49,688 nucleotides of DNA from Clostridia bacterium (lineage in GTDB: Bacteria > Bacillota > Clostridia > Christensenellales > Aristaeellaceae): NCBI GenBank assembly GCA_017469025.1, contig JAFUHD010000103.1, positions 1 to 49,688 on the forward strand, in the 5' to 3' direction. How positions within the stretch are numbered: the first letter of the stretch is position 1; each line of letters begins with the position of its first letter. Below are positions 40,249-47,763 of this stretch, one piece after another. Below the pieces are notes generated by a model, which saw only the letters and a program-made list of their open reading frames with translations, was not told the DNA's origin and ran no database searches. The position numbers and the translations under genes were made by a program.

Positions 40249-41262
40249 TCAGCCATCATATCCGTTTGGATTGTTCTTCTGCCAGCGCCAGCCATCCCGG
40301 CACATGTCTTCAATTTCCTTTTCGGCCTTCCATCCAAGCAGCTCTCTCGCCTTGGTCGCATCTGCATAGCATTCGGCGATATCTCCGGCACGGCGTGCTT
40401 CAATCTGGTACGGAATCTTAATGTCATTGACCGTCTCAAATGCCTTGATAATATCAAGCACACTGTATCCATGCCCGGTTCCAAGATTGATGATTTCAGT
40501 ACCTGTGTGTGCCTTTGCATATTCTGCCGCCAGAACATGTCCTTTGGCCAGATCCACCACATGAATATAATCGCGGACACCAGTACCATCCGGCGTTGGA
40601 TAATCGTTTCCATAAACATGCAGATACGGCAGCTTGCCCAGCGCCACCTGCAGAATATACGGGAAGAGATTGTTCGGGATGCCATTCGGCATCTCTCCGA
40701 TGCGGCCAGTCTCATGTGCGCCAATCGGATTAAAATACCGCAGCAGAACAATGGACCAGTCAGGATTGGCCTTGGCCGCATCCGTCAGAATCCGCTCATT
40801 CATGTACTTGGTCCAGCCATATGGATTCGTTGCACTGGTCGGCATCGTCTCATCAAGCGGCATATGATCCGGAATGCCATAAACGGTCGCAGAAGAGCTG
40901 AAAATAAACCTGCGGACATCATACTTCTTCATCGCCTCAAGAATGGTGAGCGTGCAGTCAAGATTGTTGCGGTAATATTCGATCGGTTTTGCAACAGATT
41001 CACCGACTGCCTTGTATGCGGCAAAGTGAATGATGGCATCAATATGGTTTTCTTCAAAAATTCTGTCCACAGCATCATGCTCGCGGACATCCGCCTCATA
41101 AAACCTGACTTTCTTTCCGGAAATTTCCTCAATACGGCCCAGTACATTTTTGCTGCTGTTATACAGGTTGTCTACAATAATAACATCGTGTCCCGCATTC
41201 AGAAGTTCCACACAGGTATGGCTGCCAATATAGCCGGCACCGCCGGTGCAAAGAATGGTCAT
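40249..41262 (-). CDS. galE: UDP-glucose 4-epimerase
   Basis: Interconverts UDP-glucose and UDP-galactose with bound NAD. N-terminal GGAGYIGSHTCVELL (Rossmann GxxGxxG), IIHFAAYKAVGESV, SSSATVYG, catalytic Tyr-x3-Lys in YGWTKYMNERIL, VLLRYFNPIGAHETG and VRDYIHVVDLAKGH. 337 residues. The GGAGG before its ATG is the end of an IDTVPKA repeat (41263-41372). It may supply UDP-galactose or UDP-GalNAc for the surface glycans suggested by the 16.8-20.7 kb cassette. Confidence 0.96.
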   Translation of the reverse strand: MTILCTGGAGYIGSHTCVELLNAGHDVIIVDNLYNSSKNVLGRIEEISGKKVRFYEADVREHDAVDRIFEENHIDAIIHFAAYKAVGESVAKPIEYYRNNLDCTLTILEAMKKYDVRRFIFSSSATVYGIPDHMPLDETMPTSATNPYGWTKYMNERILTDAAKANPDWSIVLLRYFNPIGAHETGRIGEMPNGIPNNLFPYILQVALGKLPYLHVYGNDYPTPDGTGVRDYIHVVDLAKGHVLAAEYAKAHTGTEIINLGTGHGYSVLDIIKAFETVNDIKIPYQIEARRAGDIAECYADATKARELLGWKAEKEIEDMCRDGWRWQKNNPNGYDG

Positions 41263-41372
41263 AATGCTTTTCCTCCTTTAAAGACATGGTCGTGCTTTTG
41301 GCACCGTGTCAATCGCATTTGTCAATATTTGATAAGCCAGCACGAAGTGCTGGGCCATCTCCTTAAATATCT
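41263..41372 (-). repeat. IDTVPKA repeat, single copy upstream of galE
   Basis: The same element as at 19090-19320, in the same orientation relative to the downstream gene. It runs TTTAAGGAG-ATGGCCCAGCAC ... ATTGACACGGTGCCAAAAGC ... TTTAAAGGAGG, flanked by near-identical AAGGAG words. The first hairpin is CCAGCAC-TTC-GTGCTGG, where T-A of the other locus is replaced by C-G, a compensatory change. Confidence 0.8.
41278..41358 (-). CDS. Putative 26-residue leader peptide of the IDTVPKA element before galE
   Basis: ATG 41358, TAA 41280-41278. It reads MAQHFVLAYQILTNAIDTVP then KARPCL. The stop codon overlaps the start of the galE Shine-Dalgarno (TAAAGGAGG), an arrangement suited to translational coupling. 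The AAGGAG abutting its own ATG leaves initiation uncertain. Confidence 0.35.
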   Translation of the reverse strand: MAQHFVLAYQILTNAIDTVPKARPCL

Positions 41373-41414
41373 CTCACTGAATCAGTTATCACAGCTTTCA
41401 CGCATCCGGTTTTA

Positions 41415-42164
41415 TCAGTGTTCATACTCATAAACCGTACGCTGCCATTCATCGGTAAATTCCTCAAGACAGTAATTCATGTCGCGCATATATTCAGCGA
41501 CCTGAATACCCACATAACGGAGATGCCAGGGTTCATAGATGATCTTTGTTATGTCCTCCTTCTCTTTCTGGTAACGGATGACAAAACCATACTCCCAGCA
41601 GTGCTCGGCAACCCACTGTCCCTCCTTTGTCTTGGCAAAGGCACTGGTGAACTTCTTTCCGATACCGGCCTTGTTGATTACATCAATGCCCAGACCTGTC
41701 TGATGATCGGATGACCCGGGATATGCGACGACGCCGTCATCTTTCCCGTTGTTTTTCTTGAGACGGTTGTAATACATCGTATTCTGTGTCTTATAGCTGC
41801 GATAGCCGGAATGGGCGTACAGTGTAATACCGTCTTCCTTGGCTGCTGAGAACATCGTACTGAGCGCCTCAGAGGCAGCAGCCCGCATCTCAATGGGTGT
41901 GGAACTGATTTTTTTGACTGTCAGCTTGACCAGATCGGGTGGAATATAATCAGAGTCCAGCAAGTGGTCCTGGTTTGCCAGCACGATATACTCACTTGTC
42001 TTGAGCAGTTCGTAAGGAATCGGGTAATTCCATACCTTCTCGATATACAGCTGTGCTTCCTCCGCGTTTTCCATAGCTGCCAGATCCAGTGTCTCCGCTC
42101 TGCACAGCGTCACTGCCATCATCAGAGACAGAAAACACATTATCAGCAAAATTCTCTTCACCAA
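41415..42164 (-). CDS. M15 family D-alanyl-D-alanine carboxypeptidase (VanY-like), second of a pair
   Basis: Exported zinc peptidase trimming peptidoglycan stems. Signal peptide near MVKRILLIMCFLSLMMAVTL. Zinc motif SSDHQTGLGIDV (SxHxxGxAxD class) and EPWHLRYVG for the third ligand, with HSGYRSYKTQNTMYYNRL before. The start is TTG 42164 or GTG 42161 after AGGAGG. The first 173 bases overlap the upstream paralogue in a different frame. Confidence 0.92.
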   Translation of the reverse strand: MVKRILLIMCFLSLMMAVTLCRAETLDLAAMENAEEAQLYIEKVWNYPIPYELLKTSEYIVLANQDHLLDSDYIPPDLVKLTVKKISSTPIEMRAAASEALSTMFSAAKEDGITLYAHSGYRSYKTQNTMYYNRLKKNNGKDDGVVAYPGSSDHQTGLGIDVINKAGIGKKFTSAFAKTKEGQWVAEHCWEYGFVIRYQKEKEDITKIIYEPWHLRYVGIQVAEYMRDMNYCLEEFTDEWQRTVYEYEH

Positions 42165-42837
42165 TCATTTCCTCCTGTTCAAGATAGACAACCCGTTCCC
42201 CGCGCTTCATGACAATGTATTCTTCAAATGTCACATCAAGCGCGTTGATTTCCGTTGATGCCTGGACGCCTACATACCGCACATGCCATGGTTCATAGAT
42301 ATATCCAGTAATATATCCTTTGTCCTTTGGATAACGGATGATAAATCCATACTCCCAGCAGTGCTCGGCCACCCAGATGCCCTCAGGCGAATCCGCAATG
42401 GCCTCTGTCAGGCCCATTCCAAGTGTCGAGGCGCCTTCAAAGTCCATGGCCAGCCCGGTCTGATGTTCCGAATATCCGGGCTTTGCTACGCTTGTGATAG
42501 CGCTTTCCTGCCTGCCTTTTCTGTCATATATGGCCTTCTGCGTCGAATAACTCCTGTATCCGCTCCGTGCATACAGTTTTAAACCGTCCTTCTCTGCAGC
42601 CTCAAACATCTTCTCCAGTGCCGCAGCAGCATCCGGACGCATGTAAATATTCTCAGATATCTTTTCCTCAACCGGATCCACATTGGGTTTTACCAGCATC
42701 AGCGGCACAGAGGGTGCCTTGTTCTGCTTATTCACAAGAATCAGTGTATCCATGGGATTTTGATGCGGCATGATAAAGCCCCAGGACTGAAACGCCATTG
42801 CAAACCCAAGAAAAACACCAACCAGCGACTGCAGCAT
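41992..42837 (-). CDS. M15 family D-alanyl-D-alanine carboxypeptidase (VanY-like), first of a pair
   Basis: 281 residues with an N-terminal hydrophobic segment (LVGVFLGFAMAFQSWGF) acting as signal or anchor. Zinc motif YSEHQTGLAMDF and EPWHVRYVG; also RSGYRSYSTQKAIYD. The catalytic domain ends near VTFEEYIVMKRGERV. The final 60 residues (Gly/Ser/Asp-rich, ending DSLRTAQDK) are read across the signal-peptide region of the next gene in another frame. They lack family conservation, so the original stop may have been lost. The two genes look like a tandem duplication. Confidence 0.9.
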   Translation of the reverse strand: MLQSLVGVFLGFAMAFQSWGFIMPHQNPMDTLILVNKQNKAPSVPLMLVKPNVDPVEEKISENIYMRPDAAAALEKMFEAAEKDGLKLYARSGYRSYSTQKAIYDRKGRQESAITSVAKPGYSEHQTGLAMDFEGASTLGMGLTEAIADSPEGIWVAEHCWEYGFIIRYPKDKGYITGYIYEPWHVRYVGVQASTEINALDVTFEEYIVMKRGERVVYLEQEEMIGEENFADNVFSVSDDGSDAVQSGDTGSGSYGKRGGSTAVYREGMELPDSLRTAQDK

Positions 42838-42903
42838 ATTCCGTCAAGCCTCTCTTGTTTTTTAAGACCGTCTGCCGCATACCATTATACGGCATCCGTC
42901 TGT

Positions 42904-42951
42904 TTAATATCATAGCTGTGCCTTCGGCACTGTATCAATCTCTAATGCCAT
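42904..42951 (-). repeat. Half-length IDTVPKA element after hflX
   Basis: Minus strand: TAATG joins the hflX stop to an ATG, then GCATTAGAG-ATTGATACAGTGCCGAAGG and CACAGCTATGATATTAAA. This encodes MALEIDTVPKAQL and contains the perfect hairpin GTGCC-GAA-GGCAC. Only the 3' half of the repeat is present. Confidence 0.6.
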
Positions 42952-44741
42952 TATACTTTTTCGGGCACAGAAATACAATCCTCATGAAAACGGTGTGTAA
43001 TCTGTCCCAGCAAAGATGTATCAGCTTCAACCGTCAGAACATACCCTGTATCTGTATACTGTTCCTCCAGTACTGGACAATTCCTGTGTACCCAGGCTTC
43101 ATCCTGTGCCTGCGTGTATGGAATCGATATTTCTATCCGCTGTACCGATTCTTTGAGACGCTTCTCTATCGCCTGTAAAAGGACATCTGTCCCCTCACCA
43201 GACTTTGCACTGATCCGCACAGCCTCCGGAAAATCATTTTCGGCAGATTCTGCCCAAATATCCTGCTTGTTCAGTACATGCAGCATTGGTTTTCCATCCG
43301 CACCGAGTTTCTGCAGCACGTCCATAACGACCGTATACTGCTCATGTACCTGTGGAGAAGAGCCGTCTGTCACAATCAGCAAAAGGTCTGCATTCAACGT
43401 CTCTTCCAGTGTTGAATGAAACGCATCCACCAGTGCATGTGGCAGTTTGCTGATAAAACCAACCGTATCTATCAGCAGAAATCTGTCATGTCCCCCCGGA
43501 TATCTGACCTCACGTACCAGCGGATCAAGTGTTGCAAACAGCATGTTTTCCGCAAACGCTTCCTCACCACTCAGCCTGTTCAGCAGCGTAGTCTTTCCCG
43601 CATTTGTATATCCAACCAGTGCAACCGTTTTCATCTGATTCTTTTCACGTTTCCCGCGCCTGAGTTTCCGCTGGTCACTCATCCGGTTAATTTCATTCTG
43701 CAATGCGGTCATCCGCCGGCGGATTCGTCTGCGGTCCATTTCAAGCTGTGTTTCACCCGGCCCCCGCGTTCCGATACCACCGCCCAGACGTGACAATGCA
43801 ATACCATGTCCGGTCAGTCTGGGCAGCTGATACGTCAGCTGTGCCATCTCTACCTGCAGCTTGCCTTCCTGGGACCTTGCCCGTTGTGCAAAAATATCCA
43901 GAATCAGTGCAGTACGGTCCAGTACCCGGATACCGGACAAAATCTGCTCGAGATTTCTCTGCTGAACACCGCTGAGTTCATCATCAAAGATAACCAGATC
44001 TGCTTCCTTTGCCTGAACAAACAAAGACAGACTTTCTGCTTTTCCATGGCCGATAAAGGTTGCCGTGTCCGCTTTTGACTTTTTCTGTACAACCTGACCA
44101 ACTACATCCGCCCCGGCAGTTTCTGCCAGTGCTGCCAGTTCTGCCAGCGACTCCTCATCCTCAATACCAACCAGAACCGCCCGCTCCTTTTCATCAGCAG
44201 TTGCCCGGTCTGCACTGGTTACAAATGCAGTTCTGTCGGTTTCCTCAATGGTCTCCATCCATGCCCGCTGTGGTATGGCATGCGGCTCTGCAACACGTGT
44301 TACTACGGCATCAATCTCACCACAGTCATTCAGCGCAAGAAATGATGCCTGGATGCCGACGGCGATCCCGTCTTTCGCGCCAACCGATGCCATACTGTCA
44401 AAAAACATGCTCTTGAGCGAACTCAGATCCACTTCGGACAGATGCGGATCACCATTGGGATGCGTATGAATGCATCTCACTTTACTGAGCCGGTTCATAC
44501 TTCGGCGAAGCCGTATATTTCTCAGTCCAACGCTGTTCTGATTTCCAATGGAAACGTCCAGCACTTCACCAGCACGCGAAATATATACCGATATTTCCCG
44601 CCCGATTATACCTGTAAATTCCGCCAGTATCTCCAAAAGCTCCCGGGGTGCATAACAGTCCGGCTCTATCTCATAGTCATACAGACATTCGAGTTTTGCC
44701 AGATCCGAATCCCGTATGCCTTCCGTGTTTCCGTAGATCAT
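42951..44741 (-). CDS. hflX: GTPase HflX with a JAMM-like N-terminal domain
   Basis: Ribosome-associated GTPase. The C-terminal HflX part begins at about residue 185 with VGIEDEESLAELAALAETAG, GHGKAESL, DELSGVQQRNLEQIL, the RxxGGGIGTRGPGETQLE linker and the G domain: VGYTNAGKTTLLNRLSG, FATLDP, LIDTVGFI, NKQD, SAKSGEG. The first 150 residues are extra. His92-x-His94-x10-Asp105 in IHTHPNGDPHLSEVD fits a JAMM metalloprotease motif, with Ser102 in place and a candidate Glu59 upstream. At 596 residues it is much longer than E. coli HflX. It starts 3 bases after the cysteine desulfurase stop. Confidence 0.93.
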   Translation of the reverse strand: MIYGNTEGIRDSDLAKLECLYDYEIEPDCYAPRELLEILAEFTGIIGREISVYISRAGEVLDVSIGNQNSVGLRNIRLRRSMNRLSKVRCIHTHPNGDPHLSEVDLSSLKSMFFDSMASVGAKDGIAVGIQASFLALNDCGEIDAVVTRVAEPHAIPQRAWMETIEETDRTAFVTSADRATADEKERAVLVGIEDEESLAELAALAETAGADVVGQVVQKKSKADTATFIGHGKAESLSLFVQAKEADLVIFDDELSGVQQRNLEQILSGIRVLDRTALILDIFAQRARSQEGKLQVEMAQLTYQLPRLTGHGIALSRLGGGIGTRGPGETQLEMDRRRIRRRMTALQNEINRMSDQRKLRRGKREKNQMKTVALVGYTNAGKTTLLNRLSGEEAFAENMLFATLDPLVREVRYPGGHDRFLLIDTVGFISKLPHALVDAFHSTLEETLNADLLLIVTDGSSPQVHEQYTVVMDVLQKLGADGKPMLHVLNKQDIWAESAENDFPEAVRISAKSGEGTDVLLQAIEKRLKESVQRIEISIPYTQAQDEAWVHRNCPVLEEQYTDTGYVLTVEADTSLLGQITHRFHEDCISVPEKV

Positions 44742-44744
44742 TCC

Positions 44745-45860
44745 CTATCCTTTCCGTCTGTCCAGTATCCGGCAGAGCACTGATGCAGCCTTCTCCATCT
44801 CTGCCTCTGTATTTTCATGACCAAGCGTCAGCCGCAGACTGGCTGCCTCAGTATCTCCTCCTATGGCAGAAATCACATGGGAAGGCTCCTGAATGCCTGC
44901 CGTACAGGCACTGCCGGCTGAAGCGGCAATCCCGGCCATGTCCAGCTGCATCAAAAGGGCATTCCGGTTCATTCCGGGAACAGACAGATGAATATTCCCC
45001 GGCAGACGGTCTGTCCGGCTGCCGTTTAGCACAACATCCGGACAATGACTTATGACCCTGTCAATGAATGTGTCGCGCAGACTGCGCATCCGTTCAAAAT
45101 CACCGTTTCTGTAGATTTCCAGCGCAAGTGCCATCAGGCATGCACCAATCACATTCTCCGTACCGGCACGCATGCCGCGCTCCTGATCCCCTCCATACAC
45201 AAATGGTTTCATACGGGTTCCACGTCGTATAAAGAGTACGCCAATGCCCTTCGGTGCCCCAAACTTATGCCCTGACAGGGACAGCAGGTCCGCAGACAGC
45301 TGTGAGAGATCTATCTTTGTCTGTCCCACTGCCTGCACAGCATCTGTATGAAACCGGATGGCGTGCGCTTTTGCCATTTCAGCAATTGACTCAACCGGTT
45401 CAATTGTTCCAATTTCATTATTAGCCATCTGAATGGAAATCAGTGCAGTATCCGGTCGTATTGCCTGCTCTACAGTCTCAGGATTAACACGGCCGTACGG
45501 GTCCACCGGCAGGTATGTCACCTCATATCCCTGCGTCTCAAGATAACGGCACGGATTAAGTACTGCATGATGTTCAATCTGAGTGGTAATGATGTGCCGC
45601 CTGTCCGGCAATGCCCGGCAGGTCCCCAGAATAGCCCAGTTGTCTGACTCACTTCCACCTGCTGTAAAGTAAATCTCATCCGGACTGGCTCCAAGTGCCT
45701 TTGCTACGCTCTCCCTTGCATCATCCAGCACACGTCTGGCCTCACGCCCTGCCGTATAAACACCGCCGGCATTGCCCCAGGCAGTTTCTGCCAGGCTCTG
45801 AAAACGTTCAATCACCTGATCCGGCATCGGCGAAGTTGCCGCATGATCCAGATAGATCAT
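44745..45860 (-). CDS. Cysteine desulfurase (NifS/IscS type)
   Basis: PLP enzyme supplying sulfur for Fe-S clusters or tRNA thiolation. MIYLDHAATSPMPDQVIE opens the protein. HHAVLNP, the PLP lysine in SLSGHKFGAPKGIGVLFI, FHTDAVQAVGQTKIDL, AGTENVIGACLM and the catalytic-loop cysteine in SAGSACTAGIQEPSHVI follow. 371 residues from the ATG at 45860 (AAGAAGGA upstream). An in-frame extension upstream lacks a ribosome site. No iscU or thiI follows; it heads a unit with hflX. Fe-S demand from the Rnf complex nearby may be relevant, but that is only inferred. Confidence 0.95.
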   Translation of the reverse strand: MIYLDHAATSPMPDQVIERFQSLAETAWGNAGGVYTAGREARRVLDDARESVAKALGASPDEIYFTAGGSESDNWAILGTCRALPDRRHIITTQIEHHAVLNPCRYLETQGYEVTYLPVDPYGRVNPETVEQAIRPDTALISIQMANNEIGTIEPVESIAEMAKAHAIRFHTDAVQAVGQTKIDLSQLSADLLSLSGHKFGAPKGIGVLFIRRGTRMKPFVYGGDQERGMRAGTENVIGACLMALALEIYRNGDFERMRSLRDTFIDRVISHCPDVVLNGSRTDRLPGNIHLSVPGMNRNALLMQLDMAGIAASAGSACTAGIQEPSHVISAIGGDTEAASLRLTLGHENTEAEMEKAASVLCRILDRRKG

Positions 45861-45888
45861 CCTATTCCTTCTTTCATCTCTGAACCCC

Positions 45889-47622
45889 TTATTTCTGCTG
45901 AGCCGGTACAAACGTATTTCCCTGAACAATTCTGCACGTCTTCTGGCAAAACGCAATTCCATAGGTAAGAACGCACTTATATCCTTCTCTCAGTAATGAC
46001 CCGGCATATTTTTTTGTGCGAATCTGTTCAGCTCCGCGTACTGCATCTCCAATCATACGCTTTTCTGTTCTGCTGATTTTGACCTCCAGCACAAATGCCA
46101 ATGCCCTGCCGGATCTCTGCTTGCACTGTACATCAAATCTGCCTTTGCCGCTTTCACCATTACTCGAACAAAAATACGCACTGTTTTGCTGTAAAAGAGC
46201 AAGCATTATTCCATGATAAAAGGCTTCCTGGGTATCATAAAAACTCATTGCTGACAGGAAAGAATCCGTAAGTATCCTTTCAGCCTGTTCCGGTTTTCCT
46301 TCTTCAAATGCGTGATACAAAGCTCTGACATCAAAACAGAATAATGTATCTTCAAACCATTCCCGAACCATATTCCTGAAAATACAGAGCACTTCATGAT
46401 TCGGAATACGTGCAATGACCTGACAGGCATCCGCTTGAACTGCCGTCAGATAACCAGATGCCAGCATGACATTAAAAACATTGTCCGAATGGGTAAAAAG
46501 TTCGTCGTATACTATATTTTCCCTTAATGCGAAGGAAACGGATTCTCCCTGCATCAGCAGCTCTGCTTTCTTTTTTGTTTCCAGATCGGATTTTTCAGCC
46601 AGTTCACGAATGATCTCATTCGAACTTGTTCCGCCCCAATACAGCATCGGCGGTGAATCAGGATTTTTTTCCAAATCCTGTATGTATTTGATGACGGACC
46701 ATGGATTGTAGATTTTTGCCTGATCAAACTGGTATCCGTCATACCATTCTTCAAAGACAGGATACTTATCCTCAATCCCAGAGGAAGACAACAGATACCT
46801 GACTTCGCTTTCCGTAAATCCCAGACTGTCGTTTTGACCCCGTGAGAGTACACTGTTTATCTCAGGATTATTAAGACCGGTATATATTCCTTCTTTCGCA
46901 ATACGGAGACATCCGGTTATAACGGCAAATTGAAGATTTCTTGAATTTGATTTCAGTGCATTCTGAAAAAGCGGGCCGACAATATTGACCATTTGATGAT
47001 AAAAACCGTTTCTGTATGCATTTTCGAGAGGAACATCGTATTCATCTATAAGAACAACCGTCCGCATTCCGGATTCCCTGTAAAGCATCTCGCTGAGTTT
47101 TTGAAGCGATCTCTTTATATCCGTTCTGGTTTCCTGTCTGCCGGATGAATCTTTCCCGTTAACGATTCGTTCAAAAAAAAGTCTGTCCGTCTCCGTCAGT
47201 CTTCCACATTCAAGTAAATAGAGCTTTTCCTGATATAGATCTGAAAGAACAGATTGAAGTGCTTCGTATGTTTCATCAAATGTCATTCCTTTTACCGTCT
47301 GCATTGTCAGATGTATGACCGGATATGACGTCATCTGATTCGTATAAAAATCGCCTTCATTCATGATCCTGAGTCCTTGAAACAGTGAACGGTTTTCTGC
47401 ATTCAGGTCCTCATCCCGCGTATCTTCAACAAAATACCGGATCATTGAAAGCGCCAGTGTTTTCCCGAATCGTCTGGGTCTCAGGAAAAATGTGGTTTCA
47501 TGGGCCCGTCTGAGGAGCGGACAAAGCATTAAAGACTTATCGACATAGCGTTTTCCATCCTGAATATTACGCTTAAAATCTTCCGATGCTGTGGTTGTTT
47601 CCATTCCCATATACTTAATCAT
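45889..47622 (-). CDS. AAA-ATPase-like protein with C-terminal PD-(D/E)XK nuclease-type domain
   Basis: 577 residues from the ATG at 47622 (AGAGGGA before it). AAA-ATPase_like domain: YVDKSLMLCPLLRRAHETTF, Walker-A variant RPRRFGKTLALSMIRYF, Walker B TVVLIDEYDVPLENAYRNGF, and ITGCLRIAKEGIYTGLNN. The C-terminal PDDEXK_9-like domain has GRFDVQC and ALAFVLEVKISRTEKRM (the Asp ... Glu-x-Lys set). The family is multicopy and mobile in gut Clostridia and Bacteroidetes. Its role is unproven, with defence or toxin functions suspected. It has its own promoter and sits as a single gene. Confidence 0.88.
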   Translation of the reverse strand: MIKYMGMETTTASEDFKRNIQDGKRYVDKSLMLCPLLRRAHETTFFLRPRRFGKTLALSMIRYFVEDTRDEDLNAENRSLFQGLRIMNEGDFYTNQMTSYPVIHLTMQTVKGMTFDETYEALQSVLSDLYQEKLYLLECGRLTETDRLFFERIVNGKDSSGRQETRTDIKRSLQKLSEMLYRESGMRTVVLIDEYDVPLENAYRNGFYHQMVNIVGPLFQNALKSNSRNLQFAVITGCLRIAKEGIYTGLNNPEINSVLSRGQNDSLGFTESEVRYLLSSSGIEDKYPVFEEWYDGYQFDQAKIYNPWSVIKYIQDLEKNPDSPPMLYWGGTSSNEIIRELAEKSDLETKKKAELLMQGESVSFALRENIVYDELFTHSDNVFNVMLASGYLTAVQADACQVIARIPNHEVLCIFRNMVREWFEDTLFCFDVRALYHAFEEGKPEQAERILTDSFLSAMSFYDTQEAFYHGIMLALLQQNSAYFCSSNGESGKGRFDVQCKQRSGRALAFVLEVKISRTEKRMIGDAVRGAEQIRTKKYAGSLLREGYKCVLTYGIAFCQKTCRIVQGNTFVPAQQK

Positions 47623-47686
47623 GCTGTCCCTCTTAACAATAAACCCGTATCCATTTATCGACCCCAGAAACAAATTTAAGCGGTTA

Positions 47687-47715
47687 ATTATATCACATGA
47701 ACGCCATGTCTCCAA
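47687..47715 (-). promoter_or_regulatory. Promoter of the AAA/PD-(D/E)XK gene
   Basis: TTGGAG (47715-47710), 17 bases, TATAAT (47692-47687), about 65 bases upstream of the chosen start and just after the rnf terminator. Confidence 0.7.
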
Positions 47716-47717
47716 AT

Positions 47718-47750
47718 AAAAAAAAGGAAACCAGACAATCTGGTTTCCTT
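47718..47750 (-). terminator. Terminator of the rnf operon
   Basis: AAGGAAACCAGA-TTG-TCTGGTTTCCTT followed by about eight T on the minus strand, 13 bases past the rnfB stop. Confidence 0.93.
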
Positions 47751-47763
47751 AATCTGATTACAC

